From NCBI GenBank assembly GCA_902780635.1, contig CACZGH010000006.1, positions 1-64,000 of the forward strand: a DNA stretch of 64,000 bases. The letters are read 5' to 3'. Made by a program: the position numbers and the translations under genes. The notes under the pieces are model-generated. The model had not been told where the DNA came from, did not search any database, and was given only the letters and a program-made list of their open reading frames with translations. Source of the DNA: an uncultured Prevotellaceae bacterium. Lineage in GTDB: Bacteria; Bacteroidota; Bacteroidia; Bacteroidales; Bacteroidaceae. Shown piece after piece: positions 32,395 to 41,233 of the stretch; the stretch's first letter is position 1, and every line of letters starts with the position of its first letter.

Positions 32395-33825
32395 TCAGTC
32401 TTCTCCGATAGTGATGACGTACTCGCTCATGAACGAGGCGCCGGGCATCAGATGGTTGATAATAGGTTTGTCTTTAAACTCTCCCTGATAGCCGCGAGGG
32501 TCGCCTACGCCATACCACGGTTCCAGACAGACAAAGGGAGCGTTTTTCTGATAGGGGCTCCAGAAAGCGATGATGGGGCATTTGTAGCTGAGCTTCACCG
32601 CTACGCTGCCGTCAGGATTCAGCAGTTCCACATTGCTGGTTTGGCTGTTGTGCAATTTCACTGAGTCGTTGGCGAAGAACTCATCGTCGAAACAGATCAG
32701 GCCATCTTGTGATGCGATCTCTATCTCTACCATCTCTACCGATCCGTCGATATGGCTCTTCAGCCCTTTCAACGCACCTTTGTTGTCGATGCGGAGCACG
32801 CCTTTCAGAGGCTGGCCTGCCTCGCAGCCTGGGGCATAGAAAGCAGGATGGCCACCAATCTGGAAATGCATCTCTTTCTTTCCTGTGTTCTCCACATGCC
32901 AGACGACGTGTATCTTGTTCCCATCAAGACGGTAACTCACTGCAAGGTTGAACGGGAAGGGGAACACCTTGAGTGTCTCCTCGCTTTCGTGCAAGGCGAA
33001 GACCACCTTGCTGTCTGACTTGGCCACGAGGGTGAACTCCGTGTCACGGGCAAAACCGTGGCGAGGCAGGTGATATTCTTGTCCATCCACGGTATAGGTG
33101 TCGTTTTCCACGCTGCACACGATGGGGAAAAGGATGGGCGAATGACGTGGCCAATAATCTGGATCGGCCTGCCAAAGATACTCACGTCCATTGCTGTCGA
33201 TAATACTCTGGAGCTCTGCTCCCATTTCTGCGACCTTGATGGTCAGTTGTTCATTTGTAAGTTCAATCATATGATAGTTGTTTAGGTGTGTTGTCATCAA
33301 CTTATCTTCTGGATGGTCTGACGATGCGAAAAACCGCATAAACTCGCTCTCAAAATTGGGGGTGAGGATGTCTTTCCCGATAGCTTCCTTGATTTCTGTG
33401 ATGCTCCAGAACCGGCCGCCGTCCAGTTCCTCCTTCGACGGACTGATGGGGCCATCGTAGACGGTGCGGTTCACATACACCAGCTCACGCTCTCTGCGGC
33501 TTTCAAACACATACTTTCCCACCCGTTCTGGCAGGAAATCGGTGATGCCCAGTTCCTCGCCCACCTCCCTTGTCAGGGCGTCTTCAGGCGTCTCGCCAAT
33601 GTCTATATGGCCACCCACCGCAGTGTCCCATTTGCCGGGCTGAATGTCTTTCCACTCAGGTCGTTTTTGCAGATACAGCTCACCTTTGGAGTTGAATAGA
33701 TGCAAGTGTACCACAGGATGCAGCAGGTGCGACCCGTTATGGCATTCTCCACGTGTGGCCGAGCCGATCACATGTCCCTCTTCATCCACGATCGGGAATC
33801 GTTCGTTGCTGTTGTCTTGTTTCAT
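32395..33825 (-). CDS. NUDIX hydrolase fused to aldose 1-epimerase-like domain
   Basis: A 476-residue protein with two normally separate enzymes in one frame. Residues 1-165 are a NUDIX hydrolase with a full Nudix box, GHIDIGETPEDALTREVGEE followed by LG, resembling the isopentenyl-diphosphate isomerase-like Nudix group (ERFPIVDEEGHVIGSATRGE). Residues about 187-476 form a galactose-mutarotase-like domain of the LacX type (MIELTNEQLTIKVAEMGAEL at its start, HGFARDTEF, GGHPAFYAPG). A Met at the junction is the usual start of the free-standing epimerase, so the fusion probably arose by loss of a stop codon. The gene follows the rhodanese/MBL gene with no gap (TAAATG). Confidence 0.88.
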   Translation of the reverse strand: MKQDNSNERFPIVDEEGHVIGSATRGECHNGSHLLHPVVHLHLFNSKGELYLQKRPEWKDIQPGKWDTAVGGHIDIGETPEDALTREVGEELGITDFLPERVGKYVFESRRERELVYVNRTVYDGPISPSKEELDGGRFWSITEIKEAIGKDILTPNFESEFMRFFASSDHPEDKLMTTHLNNYHMIELTNEQLTIKVAEMGAELQSIIDSNGREYLWQADPDYWPRHSPILFPIVCSVENDTYTVDGQEYHLPRHGFARDTEFTLVAKSDSKVVFALHESEETLKVFPFPFNLAVSYRLDGNKIHVVWHVENTGKKEMHFQIGGHPAFYAPGCEAGQPLKGVLRIDNKGALKGLKSHIDGSVEMVEIEIASQDGLICFDDEFFANDSVKLHNSQTSNVELLNPDGSVAVKLSYKCPIIAFWSPYQKNAPFVCLEPWYGVGDPRGYQGEFKDKPIINHLMPGASFMSEYVITIGED

Positions 33826-34881
33826 TTATTCGTAGTGTCTGATTCTTACTTCAACGCCTTCATCCTTAAGTTGTGAGGGGATATTGCTCACATCCGTCTG
33901 ACCATAGTGGTATGGGAACAGCACTTTTGGCTTGATGATTTTTGCGGTGTTGACCAGTTGGTCCGTAGTCATCGTGTAGGGTTGATTGCAAGGCAGGAAA
34001 GCAATGTCGATGTCTTTGATGGAAGACATTTCAGGGATATCCTCTGTGTCGCCAGCCACATAGACTCTCAATCCGTCGATGGTGAGGATGTAGCCATTGT
34101 CCCTTCCCTTGGGGTGAAATTGAAGATGGCCCTCTGTCGTGTTGTATGCAGGCACCGCCTCTACCGTCAAGTCTTCAGACAGTTGTATCTTGTCGCCATT
34201 GGCCATCACTTTGCCTTTACCAAGTTGGTCGGCACAGCGTTGGTTGGTGACCAACTGCGTGCCATCAGCAGTGAGCAGATTGATGGCATCTACGTTGAAA
34301 TGGTCGCCGTGTTCGTGGGTCACAAAAATATAGTCGGCCTTGGGCATGGCGGTATAATCGATGGTCTTGTTGCCCAACTTCGTCACCGGGTCGATTTCTA
34401 TTTCCTTGCCATCATACTCCATACGGATGCTGGCATGTACGAGTGCGTGAAACTTGACACTCTTGCCACTTGGGGTCTTGAATACGTCCACTTCGTAGGT
34501 GTCGGTAGTGACTGGCATATTCGCCTCTTTCCAGGCCAGGATGCCTCCTTTGAGGTTCAGGCATTTGTAACCTTCCGCGGTGAGTCGGCCAGCAGCATTG
34601 GCCGAACGACGGCCACTCCTGCAATACACGGCGATGGTCTTGTCGGTAGAGAGTTGAGACTTGGCTTTCTCTATGAAGTCGTCCTGTTTCTGGTCGATGT
34701 TGATGGCACCGGGGATGTGCCCTTCTGCAAACTCTTCTGCGGTACGGACGTCGAGCAAAATGGCACCGGGGTCTTCTGTCAATTCCGAAAACCCTTTTAC
34801 GTCTACATTCTCCACATTCTGCTGGCCACAGGCAGATGTCAGTCCAAACATGGCCAGTAAACAAATCATGATCTTCTTCAT
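33826..34881 (-). CDS. Lipoprotein with rhodanese and metallo-beta-lactamase domains
   Basis: A 351-residue lipoprotein (start 34881; lipobox LTSACGQQ). Residues about 25-125 are a rhodanese domain with active-site Cys87 in YCRSGRRSANAA. Residues about 140-350 are an UlaG-like metallo-beta-lactamase fold domain with THEHGDHF (His189 onward), VAGDTED and the final YHYGQTDV. The pairing suggests a periplasmic sulfur-transfer or thiol-ester hydrolysis role; exact substrates are not visible. Its stop codon directly abuts the start of the Nudix-epimerase gene, which implies translational coupling. Confidence 0.9.
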   Translation of the reverse strand: MKKIMICLLAMFGLTSACGQQNVENVDVKGFSELTEDPGAILLDVRTAEEFAEGHIPGAINIDQKQDDFIEKAKSQLSTDKTIAVYCRSGRRSANAAGRLTAEGYKCLNLKGGILAWKEANMPVTTDTYEVDVFKTPSGKSVKFHALVHASIRMEYDGKEIEIDPVTKLGNKTIDYTAMPKADYIFVTHEHGDHFNVDAINLLTADGTQLVTNQRCADQLGKGKVMANGDKIQLSEDLTVEAVPAYNTTEGHLQFHPKGRDNGYILTIDGLRVYVAGDTEDIPEMSSIKDIDIAFLPCNQPYTMTTDQLVNTAKIIKPKVLFPYHYGQTDVSNIPSQLKDEGVEVRIRHYE

Positions 34882-34910
34882 TATCTTTTGGGTATTAGTT
34901 TTTTCAGCCA

Positions 34911-34918
34911 CAAATATA
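34911..34918 (-). promoter_or_regulatory. -7 promoter element of the rhodanese-MBL gene
   Basis: Minus-strand TATATTTG matches TAnnTTTG, about 30 bp before the start at 34881. Confidence 0.6.
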
Positions 34919-34950
34919 CACATTTTCTCTCATAATTAATCAGAAATGAC

Positions 34951-34958
34951 TAATTTTG
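34951..34958 (+). promoter_or_regulatory. -7 promoter element of the LD-carboxypeptidase gene
   Basis: TAATTTTG matches TAnnTTTG, 27 bp before the ATG at 34986. With 34911-34918 it forms a compact divergent promoter pair. Confidence 0.6.
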
Positions 34959-34985
34959 CCCAAGTTTTATTCGCTTTTATTTGGA

Positions 34986-36050
34986 ATGATGAAAAAAAAG
35001 TATTTCCTCTGTTTGGCTGGAGCCCTTTTCCTCTCTTGCGTCACCAGTCATGCTATGAATCCTGAGGGTCATGATGACTCGAGTGCTATACCGTCACAGC
35101 CTGTGACTTTAGATTGTAAGGCCCCGCAATACTTGAAAGCCGGTGACAAAGTGGCTCTCATTTCGCCTTCTTATCTCACACCGATGGAGAATGTCACCAA
35201 GACAGCAAGCCTGTTGCGCTCATGGGGACTGGAACCCGTCATCGGCCCGCATGTGGGCAAGGTGTATATGGGCAAATATGCCGGCACACTCGACGAACGT
35301 CTCAGTGACTTGCGCTGGGCTCTCGCCGCGCCCGACATCAAGGCCATCATCTGCAACCGTGGCGGTTATGGCTCCATTCATCTTATAGATGAAATGCAGT
35401 TGACCGAGTTTTCTGACCACCCTAAATGGCTTGTGGGTTATAGCGATATCAGTACGCTTCATGGACTGATGGCACGTGCCGGCGTGATGAGCATTCACGG
35501 CACGATGAGCGCACATTTGGCCAGTAACGGGCAGGACTTGACCAGTCAGCTGATGCTCAAGTGGCTGATGGGGCAAGTGCCTCGTTATGAGGTGCCCGCT
35601 CATCCTCAGAATATCTTAGGACGGGCGCAGGGCGTGCTTGTGGGAGGCAACCTCTGCACGATTGTTCCCAATGTAGGAACCATAGCCGATGCTACTGCGG
35701 GTGAAGGCATCATTCTCTTTATCGAGGAAGTGGAGGAGTCGATGCACAATGTAGACCGCCAGTTGAATGTGCTGAGGATGAATGGTGTGCTCGACCGTTG
35801 CCGGGGCGTCATCCTCGGCGAGTTCACCGACTGCGGGTCTGAGTTCACCTGCGAGAGTGTCGAGGCGATGCTCCGTCCCTATTTCGAGCCCTACCACATC
35901 CCGGTGCTTTGCGGCTTCCCTGCTGGCCATGGCGATGTCAATCTGCCGCTGGCGATGGGTGCCCCCGTCATGATTGATGTACGTGCTGATGGCGCTACTG
36001 TCCAGTTTGATATCCCTGGCGAACAGCAGTTGGTGCGCACTTCAGAGTGA
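34986..36050 (+). CDS. S66 LD-carboxypeptidase (LdcA-like) lipoprotein
   Basis: A 354-residue S66-family serine peptidase that trims the terminal D-Ala from muropeptide tetrapeptides during peptidoglycan recycling. It carries a lipoprotein-like signal (FLSC) rather than being cytoplasmic as in E. coli, so it probably acts in the periplasm. Catalytic elements are Ser153 in GYSDIS, the Glu of ILFIEEVEE and the His of GFPAGHGDVNLP. The N-terminal motif KVALISPS is also typical. ATG 34986 and 34989 are equally possible starts. Confidence 0.92.
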   Translation: MMKKKYFLCLAGALFLSCVTSHAMNPEGHDDSSAIPSQPVTLDCKAPQYLKAGDKVALISPSYLTPMENVTKTASLLRSWGLEPVIGPHVGKVYMGKYAGTLDERLSDLRWALAAPDIKAIICNRGGYGSIHLIDEMQLTEFSDHPKWLVGYSDISTLHGLMARAGVMSIHGTMSAHLASNGQDLTSQLMLKWLMGQVPRYEVPAHPQNILGRAQGVLVGGNLCTIVPNVGTIADATAGEGIILFIEEVEESMHNVDRQLNVLRMNGVLDRCRGVILGEFTDCGSEFTCESVEAMLRPYFEPYHIPVLCGFPAGHGDVNLPLAMGAPVMIDVRADGATVQFDIPGEQQLVRTSE

Positions 36051-36054
36051 GTGC

Positions 36055-36756
36055 CTAAAAACTGAAAAAGTCGAAGAAGTAGATAATGGCGGCCCACTGC
36101 TTGTTGCTCATATTGCGCACCTGCCCCACCTGTCGGCCGTCTTTGTAGATGTCGCCGTTGGAGCGTATCTCGCCCACTTTACGTCCGTTTTGATATACCT
36201 CGCCATTGGAGCGCACGTCGCCCACTTTGCGACCGCTTTGGTACACCTCGCCATTGGAGCGCACCTGGCCGGAATTGCGGCCACTGACATAGATTTCTCC
36301 GTTTGACTGAGCGCGGCCCACGGAGCGGCCATTGATGTACACGTCGCCGTCGGGGTTGATAAATCCTACTTGTCGGCCACCATACCACAGTTCCATATTC
36401 TTCTTGGGACTTGTTGTGGTGTTGGAGTTTGTTGCTGTGTTGGAACTTGATACTGATGATGCTCTTGATGCTGTGGAGGCTGTCGATACCGATGAGGCTC
36501 TTGTCACCGTGGAGGCTGTCGATACGGTGTTGGTATTTTTCGTGGAGGTCGTCGATACGGTGTTGGTATTCTTCGTGGAGGTAGGGGCAGAGGGTGCCGA
36601 TGAGGTGACCGTGGTGCCACCTATCACGTTGGCGTAAGAGTCGATGGTGTTGAGGGTACTGCCCATTTGGTAGAGGGTGTTCTCCAACGAACCGCATGCG
36701 GTGAGTGAGGCGAGCGACAATAAAGCCCCAATGGTGTAGATAATATTTTTTTTCAT
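36055..36756 (-). CDS. Lipoprotein with 16-residue beta-flower-like repeats
   Basis: A 233-residue lipoprotein (lipobox SLTACGSL). Residues about 45-120 are a low-complexity Ser/Thr/Asn linker with internal repeats (STKNTNTVST twice, then RASSVSTAST). Residues about 125-215 hold at least five 16-residue units of the form GR-x-VG-x-x-x-SNGE-(V/I)Y-x-x. This pattern is what I remember of the 5-fold beta-flower family. Likely a surface or periplasmic protein with a small closed beta-repeat head on a flexible stalk. Convergent with the LD-carboxypeptidase (4-bp gap). Confidence 0.8.
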   Translation of the reverse strand: MKKNIIYTIGALLSLASLTACGSLENTLYQMGSTLNTIDSYANVIGGTTVTSSAPSAPTSTKNTNTVSTTSTKNTNTVSTASTVTRASSVSTASTASRASSVSSSNTATNSNTTTSPKKNMELWYGGRQVGFINPDGDVYINGRSVGRAQSNGEIYVSGRNSGQVRSNGEVYQSGRKVGDVRSNGEVYQNGRKVGEIRSNGDIYKDGRQVGQVRNMSNKQWAAIIYFFDFFSF

Positions 36757-36910
36757 GTTAGTTGGTAGTATTTCAATTTGTGTGTCTGAAGCCTGTAGAC
36801 TTCGCGATGCCGTTGCAAAGTTAATTATAAATTTGACATTGTATCATAATTTGACGTTTTTTTGTAATTTATTCAAGTTTCGCATTCGCTCAATTTACAA
36901 GTAGTTAAGT

Positions 36911-37014
36911 AGTTAAGAAGTTATCGCTTCGCTTAGAAGTTAAGCCATTACATCTGATGGCCAAAGGGAGATAGCCTACAATTCATTTGGCTTAACTCCT
37001 TTAACTTCTTAACT
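36911..37014. repeat. Nested inverted repeat
   Basis: Outer arms AGTTAAGAAGTTA (36911-36923) and TAACTTCTTAACT (37002-37014), 13 bp perfect. Inner arms AGTTAAGCCA (36938-36947) and TGGCTTAACT (36988-36997), 10 bp perfect. Together they can form one long interrupted hairpin. It could be a small non-autonomous mobile repeat or an RNA structure. Confidence 0.6.
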
Positions 37015-37112
37015 CCTCTCAATGCTTAACAAGCGTGAACGCAACAATAAAAATAAAGCTGATTTGCGTAAAAAAAAGTAGTCATTTTTGGTGAAGGTGT
37101 GCAATTTTTTTG

Positions 37113-37120
37113 TAATTTTG
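37113..37120 (+). promoter_or_regulatory. -33/-7 promoter of the LRR gene
   Basis: TAATTTTG (-7) with TTTG at 37087-37090 (-33), 22 bp apart, close to the Bacteroidetes consensus. The ATG follows 30 bp later. Confidence 0.7.
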
Positions 37121-37150
37121 CCCATGGTATCACTAAAACCGAAAAGACTT

Positions 37151-38824
37151 ATGAAAACGATAGCTTTACGATTTGCAATATTGATGACATTGGCTTTGAC
37201 GGTGAACGTCGTTGGGGCACAGGACCAGGATTTGCCTGTTTCGGATACTCAGAACAGCGGCTGCACAGGAGAATCAGACGCCAATGGCGAAGAGGACCAG
37301 ATTCCGACAATTGTCCTTGAAAAAGAGGGAAGCATTTTGTCGGTGCAACTGCTTAATTACAGCAGTAATTGTGGCACAGATGATTTCGAAGTGAATTCCG
37401 GCATCCATATAGGCGATGCGGGAGAGACCAGCACTTTGTCTGTTGATGTGGTCCCTCATGGGGGATTTGCCCGTTGCATATGTCATTATAATGTGTCGTT
37501 TACAATCAGTGACTTGGAGCTAAACTCCTTTTACCTGACCTGTTGGTGGTTTGAGGGGATGGTAGAACTGACTGAGGGCGAACAATTGGTGTTGAAAGAT
37601 ATACGGGAAAATGTCTCTATCGATGGTGCGGATTATACCCTACGGAAAGCACTACATCGTGCCATACTGAAGAAGAGCGACTGGGCAGGAGAGGCCTCCA
37701 TTCCCGCTGAATTGAGCTATGAGGGAAACACCTATTTCGTGACCAGTGTGGAATTGGGTGCGTTCACAGGAAATACGGCCTTGACCAAGGTGTTTATTCC
37801 ACATACCGTCAAGGACTTCGGTTTAAGCGAGGTTGATGTTTTCCAAAGAAATTTGTTCGTCGGATGTACGGCATTGGAATATATTGAGGTGGAAGAGGGC
37901 AACCCTGTATTTTGTTCCGTTGACGGCGTGTTGTTCGACAAGGAGAAAACGGCGCTCTATACTTATCCAGCCGCTGCCACCCGCACCTCCTACATCGTGC
38001 CTGAAAGTGTGAAAGACATTGCCAGCGCTGCTTTTGCCAATAACCAACATCTTGTGAACGTCACCATACCCGACGAGGTGACAGGTTTGGGCACTTCGGT
38101 CTTTAATGCTTGCAGCAAGCTTGAAGAAGTGAGACTATCGTCCAATCTTAAGTCATTGCCAGGACTTTTGTTTACACAATGTGAGCATCTGAAATCTGTC
38201 ACGATACCACAGGGGGTCACCAATTTGGGTCTCGGCGTGTTCACAGGATGTACCAGCCTGACTTCCATGACAATGCCCGCAAGTGTCGTTTCTACAGAAT
38301 ATGCTGTTTTCGAGAACTGTACATCACTGAGTGAAGTAACGTTGTCGCCGAATCTGAAAGAAATCAATCAGAAATTGTTTCTCAACTGTAGTAGTCTGGT
38401 AGAAATCCAAATTCCAGAGGGTGTGACCAGCGTGTTGTCTAATGCCTTCAAGAATTGTCTGTCCTTGAAGACAATCGACCTGCCGGAAAGCGTAAACCGC
38501 TTAGGCAACTCACCTTTTTCCGGATGCAAGCTTGACTCTCTATTGATCAGGGGAATCATAGAACATCGGTGGATTTCCACCTCCATTTTCGAGGGAATGG
38601 GAACAGAAACAAAGGTTTATGTGCAGCCCTCTCAAGTGGAGGTCTTCCAAAGTGTCTATAAGGGTGGGGTCTATCCTCTGCCAAACCAGACGAATGGTGT
38701 TTCCAACATTGTTGGTGCTGTCGATGTCTCGTCAGAACTTTTAGACCTGCAAGGTCGCAAGTTGCATGGCAAGCCCGCCAAAGGCATCTACATCCAAAAC
38801 GGGAAGAAGTATGTGGTGAGGTAA
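37151..38824 (+). CDS. Secreted BspA-type leucine-rich-repeat protein
   Basis: A 557-residue surface or secreted protein. Residues 1-24 are a signal peptide ending VVGAQ. A Cys-containing N-terminal domain (to about 170) precedes about ten LRR_5 repeats (for example FNACSKLEEVRLSSNLKSLP, then FTQCEHLKSVTIPQGVTNLG). The C-terminus has the Prevotella-style tag LDLQGRKLHGKP...GIYIQNGKKYVVR, which resembles a type IX sorting tail. BspA proteins are associated with adhesion to host proteins or other bacteria; that role is inferred. Confidence 0.9.
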   Translation: MKTIALRFAILMTLALTVNVVGAQDQDLPVSDTQNSGCTGESDANGEEDQIPTIVLEKEGSILSVQLLNYSSNCGTDDFEVNSGIHIGDAGETSTLSVDVVPHGGFARCICHYNVSFTISDLELNSFYLTCWWFEGMVELTEGEQLVLKDIRENVSIDGADYTLRKALHRAILKKSDWAGEASIPAELSYEGNTYFVTSVELGAFTGNTALTKVFIPHTVKDFGLSEVDVFQRNLFVGCTALEYIEVEEGNPVFCSVDGVLFDKEKTALYTYPAAATRTSYIVPESVKDIASAAFANNQHLVNVTIPDEVTGLGTSVFNACSKLEEVRLSSNLKSLPGLLFTQCEHLKSVTIPQGVTNLGLGVFTGCTSLTSMTMPASVVSTEYAVFENCTSLSEVTLSPNLKEINQKLFLNCSSLVEIQIPEGVTSVLSNAFKNCLSLKTIDLPESVNRLGNSPFSGCKLDSLLIRGIIEHRWISTSIFEGMGTETKVYVQPSQVEVFQSVYKGGVYPLPNQTNGVSNIVGAVDVSSELLDLQGRKLHGKPAKGIYIQNGKKYVVR

Positions 38825-38924
38825 AAGGGGCTTTTATTTATATAATAGTATCTAAGTGACTAAGGACCATTATCGTAGATATACCTCATCTCTCTTTAGA
38901 GGGGTCAGAGGGAGATGTAAGGTT

Positions 38925-40544
38925 TCACTTCAAATATTTCTTGAGCGAGCAATTCGATTTTTTCAGACCTTTGGCCATGCTTTTGGCATTGGTGCGGGCT
39001 CCGAGCAGTGAGGTGTGGGTGTGGTCACGCTTATAGTATTTCATCGCTTTCTCCTTGCTGCCGCATTTGCGGTCCAGGAAGTCGGCGGTGATGTTGTGCA
39101 TGTCGATGAAGTCGACTCCAGTCTCTGCCACCACCTCACGGTAGTAGCGTCCGTAGGTGTCATTGCGCCGCTCTATCTTGCCGTTTTCCCATTCATTTCG
39201 TGGGGTGAGTGACACCAAGACAGGTGTGCCGCCCCGCTCACGCACGTCGTCGATGAATTTTTTCAGGTACCAGCCAAAGGAGTAGACCAACTCGTAGGTG
39301 CCTTTCTCTTTCAGGTGATAGACGTGGCAGGTGTCGGCGGTGCCGAGAATCTCACCGCGATATTTGGGCTTGTCCAGTTCGCCGAAGTCGTTGTGCCCGA
39401 ATTGTATCAGTACATAGTCGCCGGGCTGCACGCTATTGTAGACTTTCTCCCAACGCCCCTCATTGAGGTAAGTGCGGCAGGAGCGGCCGGCCATGGCGCA
39501 GTTGACGATCGTGATTTTCTTCTCGTCAAACACAGTGGCAGCCTGTGAGCCCCATCCCCACATACCGTCTTCCTCTTTATCGGCATTTTTCACGGTCGAG
39601 TCGCCGGTGATGAACACGACAGGTTTGCCTTTCTCCCGTTTCACGTCCACAGTAGGCAAGTCCACATCTTGCATCATGGCTTTCAGAGGGGTGAGCATGG
39701 GATGGTCACATGCCATCAGACCCTCAGCGGCAGAGCGGGCGTTCATGTCGGCTCCGATTTTGCTGGTATGGATATGATCGCCGTGGAAATGATACAGTTT
39801 CTTCCATGCTGAGTAGGAATCGAGCTTGGCGCCAGAGATCTCGTTCAGGTCGATAAAGGGCAGGCCCTCCTCGAGTGCGATTTCCTTCAGCCATGCCGAG
39901 TGGGGCTTGCGGATGGTCTTTCCGTTGTCATCGTAGGCGTCGCGGGGAGTGAGAGACATCAAGATGGGGTGGGCACCGGCGGCGCGTATGTCGGCGATGT
40001 AGCGGCGCATGTATCCACCATAAGTATAGACCGTGTCTACGACACCCGTCTCCTGGATGGTGACGATGAGTGAGTCATGTCCAGTGCCGGGGATGGAGGC
40101 GCGTGCCCTGCCACTGTCGTAAGGACCATTGTCGTTGTGCCCGATGGAGACAATCACCCAGTCGCCTGGACGTAAGGCCTTGCGTACGGGTTCCCACAGA
40201 CGTTTGTAGAAGGTGCGGCTGCTCATGCCCCCCAAGGCCTGATTCTCTACCGTGATTTTATTGCTGTCAAAGAAAGGTTGGAAGAAGGCTCCCCATCCCC
40301 ATTGACCGTTGTTGCCGTTGCCGAGGGTGCCGTTGCGCATGGTGGAGTTGCCGATGAGGAAAAGTACGGGGTTGGTGCCACGTCGGCTGCTGCCTGGCTC
40401 GGGGCGTGCGGTCTGCACGATGTTGAGGCTGTCGCCAGTACGGTCGTCCACGCCGTTGACATCGGGTGGGGGTGTCATATTTACTTGTGCGCTGACGGCG
40501 CATGCTGCCCATACAAAGGCCATAGTGAGGATGTGATGTCTCAT
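38925..40544 (-). CDS. Secreted tandem SGNH esterase (rhamnogalacturonan acetylesterase-like)
   Basis: A 539-residue exported protein (signal peptide ending AVSAQ) with two complete GDSL/SGNH esterase domains resembling rhamnogalacturonan acetylesterases. Domain 1 (about 58-285) has GNSTMRNG (Ser), GGMSSRTF, GHNDNGPYD and HGDHIHTSKIG (catalytic Asp-His). Domain 2 (about 305-535) has GDSTVKNA, AGRSCRTY, GHNDFGELD and RDHTHTSLLG. Both triads are intact, so two active sites per chain are expected. It probably removes acetyl groups from pectic or similar glycans outside the inner membrane. No linked pectinase is in the window. Confidence 0.9.
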   Translation of the reverse strand: MRHHILTMAFVWAACAVSAQVNMTPPPDVNGVDDRTGDSLNIVQTARPEPGSSRRGTNPVLFLIGNSTMRNGTLGNGNNGQWGWGAFFQPFFDSNKITVENQALGGMSSRTFYKRLWEPVRKALRPGDWVIVSIGHNDNGPYDSGRARASIPGTGHDSLIVTIQETGVVDTVYTYGGYMRRYIADIRAAGAHPILMSLTPRDAYDDNGKTIRKPHSAWLKEIALEEGLPFIDLNEISGAKLDSYSAWKKLYHFHGDHIHTSKIGADMNARSAAEGLMACDHPMLTPLKAMMQDVDLPTVDVKREKGKPVVFITGDSTVKNADKEEDGMWGWGSQAATVFDEKKITIVNCAMAGRSCRTYLNEGRWEKVYNSVQPGDYVLIQFGHNDFGELDKPKYRGEILGTADTCHVYHLKEKGTYELVYSFGWYLKKFIDDVRERGGTPVLVSLTPRNEWENGKIERRNDTYGRYYREVVAETGVDFIDMHNITADFLDRKCGSKEKAMKYYKRDHTHTSLLGARTNAKSMAKGLKKSNCSLKKYLK

Positions 40545-40574
40545 GTTGGTTTTATTTTTGATTTGCTTTTAAAG

Positions 40575-40582
40575 CAAAGGTA
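40575..40582 (-). promoter_or_regulatory. -7 promoter element of the esterase gene
   Basis: Minus-strand TACCTTTG matches TAnnTTTG, about 30 bp before the start at 40544. A small palindrome GCTTTTAAAGC overlaps its edge. Confidence 0.6.
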
Positions 40583-40675
40583 TAAAAAAAACATAACAGA
40601 AGCAAAAAATAGTTGGCTTTTTATCGTAATTGTTATTTTTTCTTTGGACGAAAGTGTGATTCCATTTATTTTTCC

Positions 40676-40683
40676 TATTTTTG
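40676..40683 (+). promoter_or_regulatory. -7 promoter element of the SH3b gene
   Basis: TATTTTTG matches TAnnTTTG, 34 bp before the ATG at 40718. Confidence 0.6.
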
Positions 40684-40717
40684 CAACGTGTTTATGTACC
40701 ATTTTAAAATCATCACA

Positions 40718-41227
40718 ATGAAAAAACTATTGATGCTTTTCGTGGCGTTCATGGTGATGCTGCCATGTGCCGCACAGACAAGATTTGGATTGGTCAAAGA
40801 CGAGGATGGCTACACCAACATCCGCAAGGGGCCAGGCACCAATTATGAGATAGTGGACCAAGTGCCAGATGGCATGTTTATCAATTTCGCTCCGGGTAAG
40901 GGCAACTGGTATAAGGTCTATACAAGCTACACGGATGGCTCTGAACAGGAAATGACGGGTTATATCCACTCCAGCAAAGTCGTGGTGCCCAAGCGTCAGG
41001 GTGCGTGGAAAGAAGTTGGTATGGTGAAAGATGAGGATGGCTATACCAACATTCGCAAAGGTCCCGGCACGAAGTATGCCATTGTGGGCAAGGTGCGTGA
41101 CGGCAGCTATATTCTTATCAGTGGCGACTATGATGCCACCTGGTATAAAGTATATACGCAGCAGGGCGTGTTTCGTGGGTACATGAGTGCCCGCAAGGTC
41201 ATGAAGCTGGAGTCACCACAGTTTTGA
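40718..41227 (+). CDS. Exported double SH3b domain protein
   Basis: A 169-residue exported protein: signal peptide (residues 1-19, ending CAAQ) and two tandem bacterial SH3 domains. Each begins with the nearly identical LVKDEDGYTNIRKGPGT / MVKDEDGYTNIRKGPGT and ends in WYKVYT and GY(I/M) blocks. Bacterial SH3 domains commonly bind peptidoglycan peptides or cell-wall glycans. It lies just upstream of and in the same direction as the SEDS/PBP/GTPase cluster, separated by a hairpin, so it could be a cell-wall-binding accessory protein of that system; this is inferred from position only. Confidence 0.88.
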   Translation: MKKLLMLFVAFMVMLPCAAQTRFGLVKDEDGYTNIRKGPGTNYEIVDQVPDGMFINFAPGKGNWYKVYTSYTDGSEQEMTGYIHSSKVVVPKRQGAWKEVGMVKDEDGYTNIRKGPGTKYAIVGKVRDGSYILISGDYDATWYKVYTQQGVFRGYMSARKVMKLESPQF

Positions 41228-41233
41228 ATAAAC

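Larger units (their letters stand above)
36757..37150. other. AT-rich intergenic region with nested inverted repeats
   Basis: No gene is seen. The stretch holds an AT-rich part, a nested inverted repeat built from AGTTAAG words (36911-37014) and the LRR gene promoter at 37113. Confidence 0.6.

Noticed and set aside
33907..34860. Plus-strand open frame (317 codons) opposite the rhodanese-MBL gene
   Set aside because: The minus-strand product has clear domains, lipobox and promoter; the plus-strand translation is His/Val/Phe-rich and shapeless.
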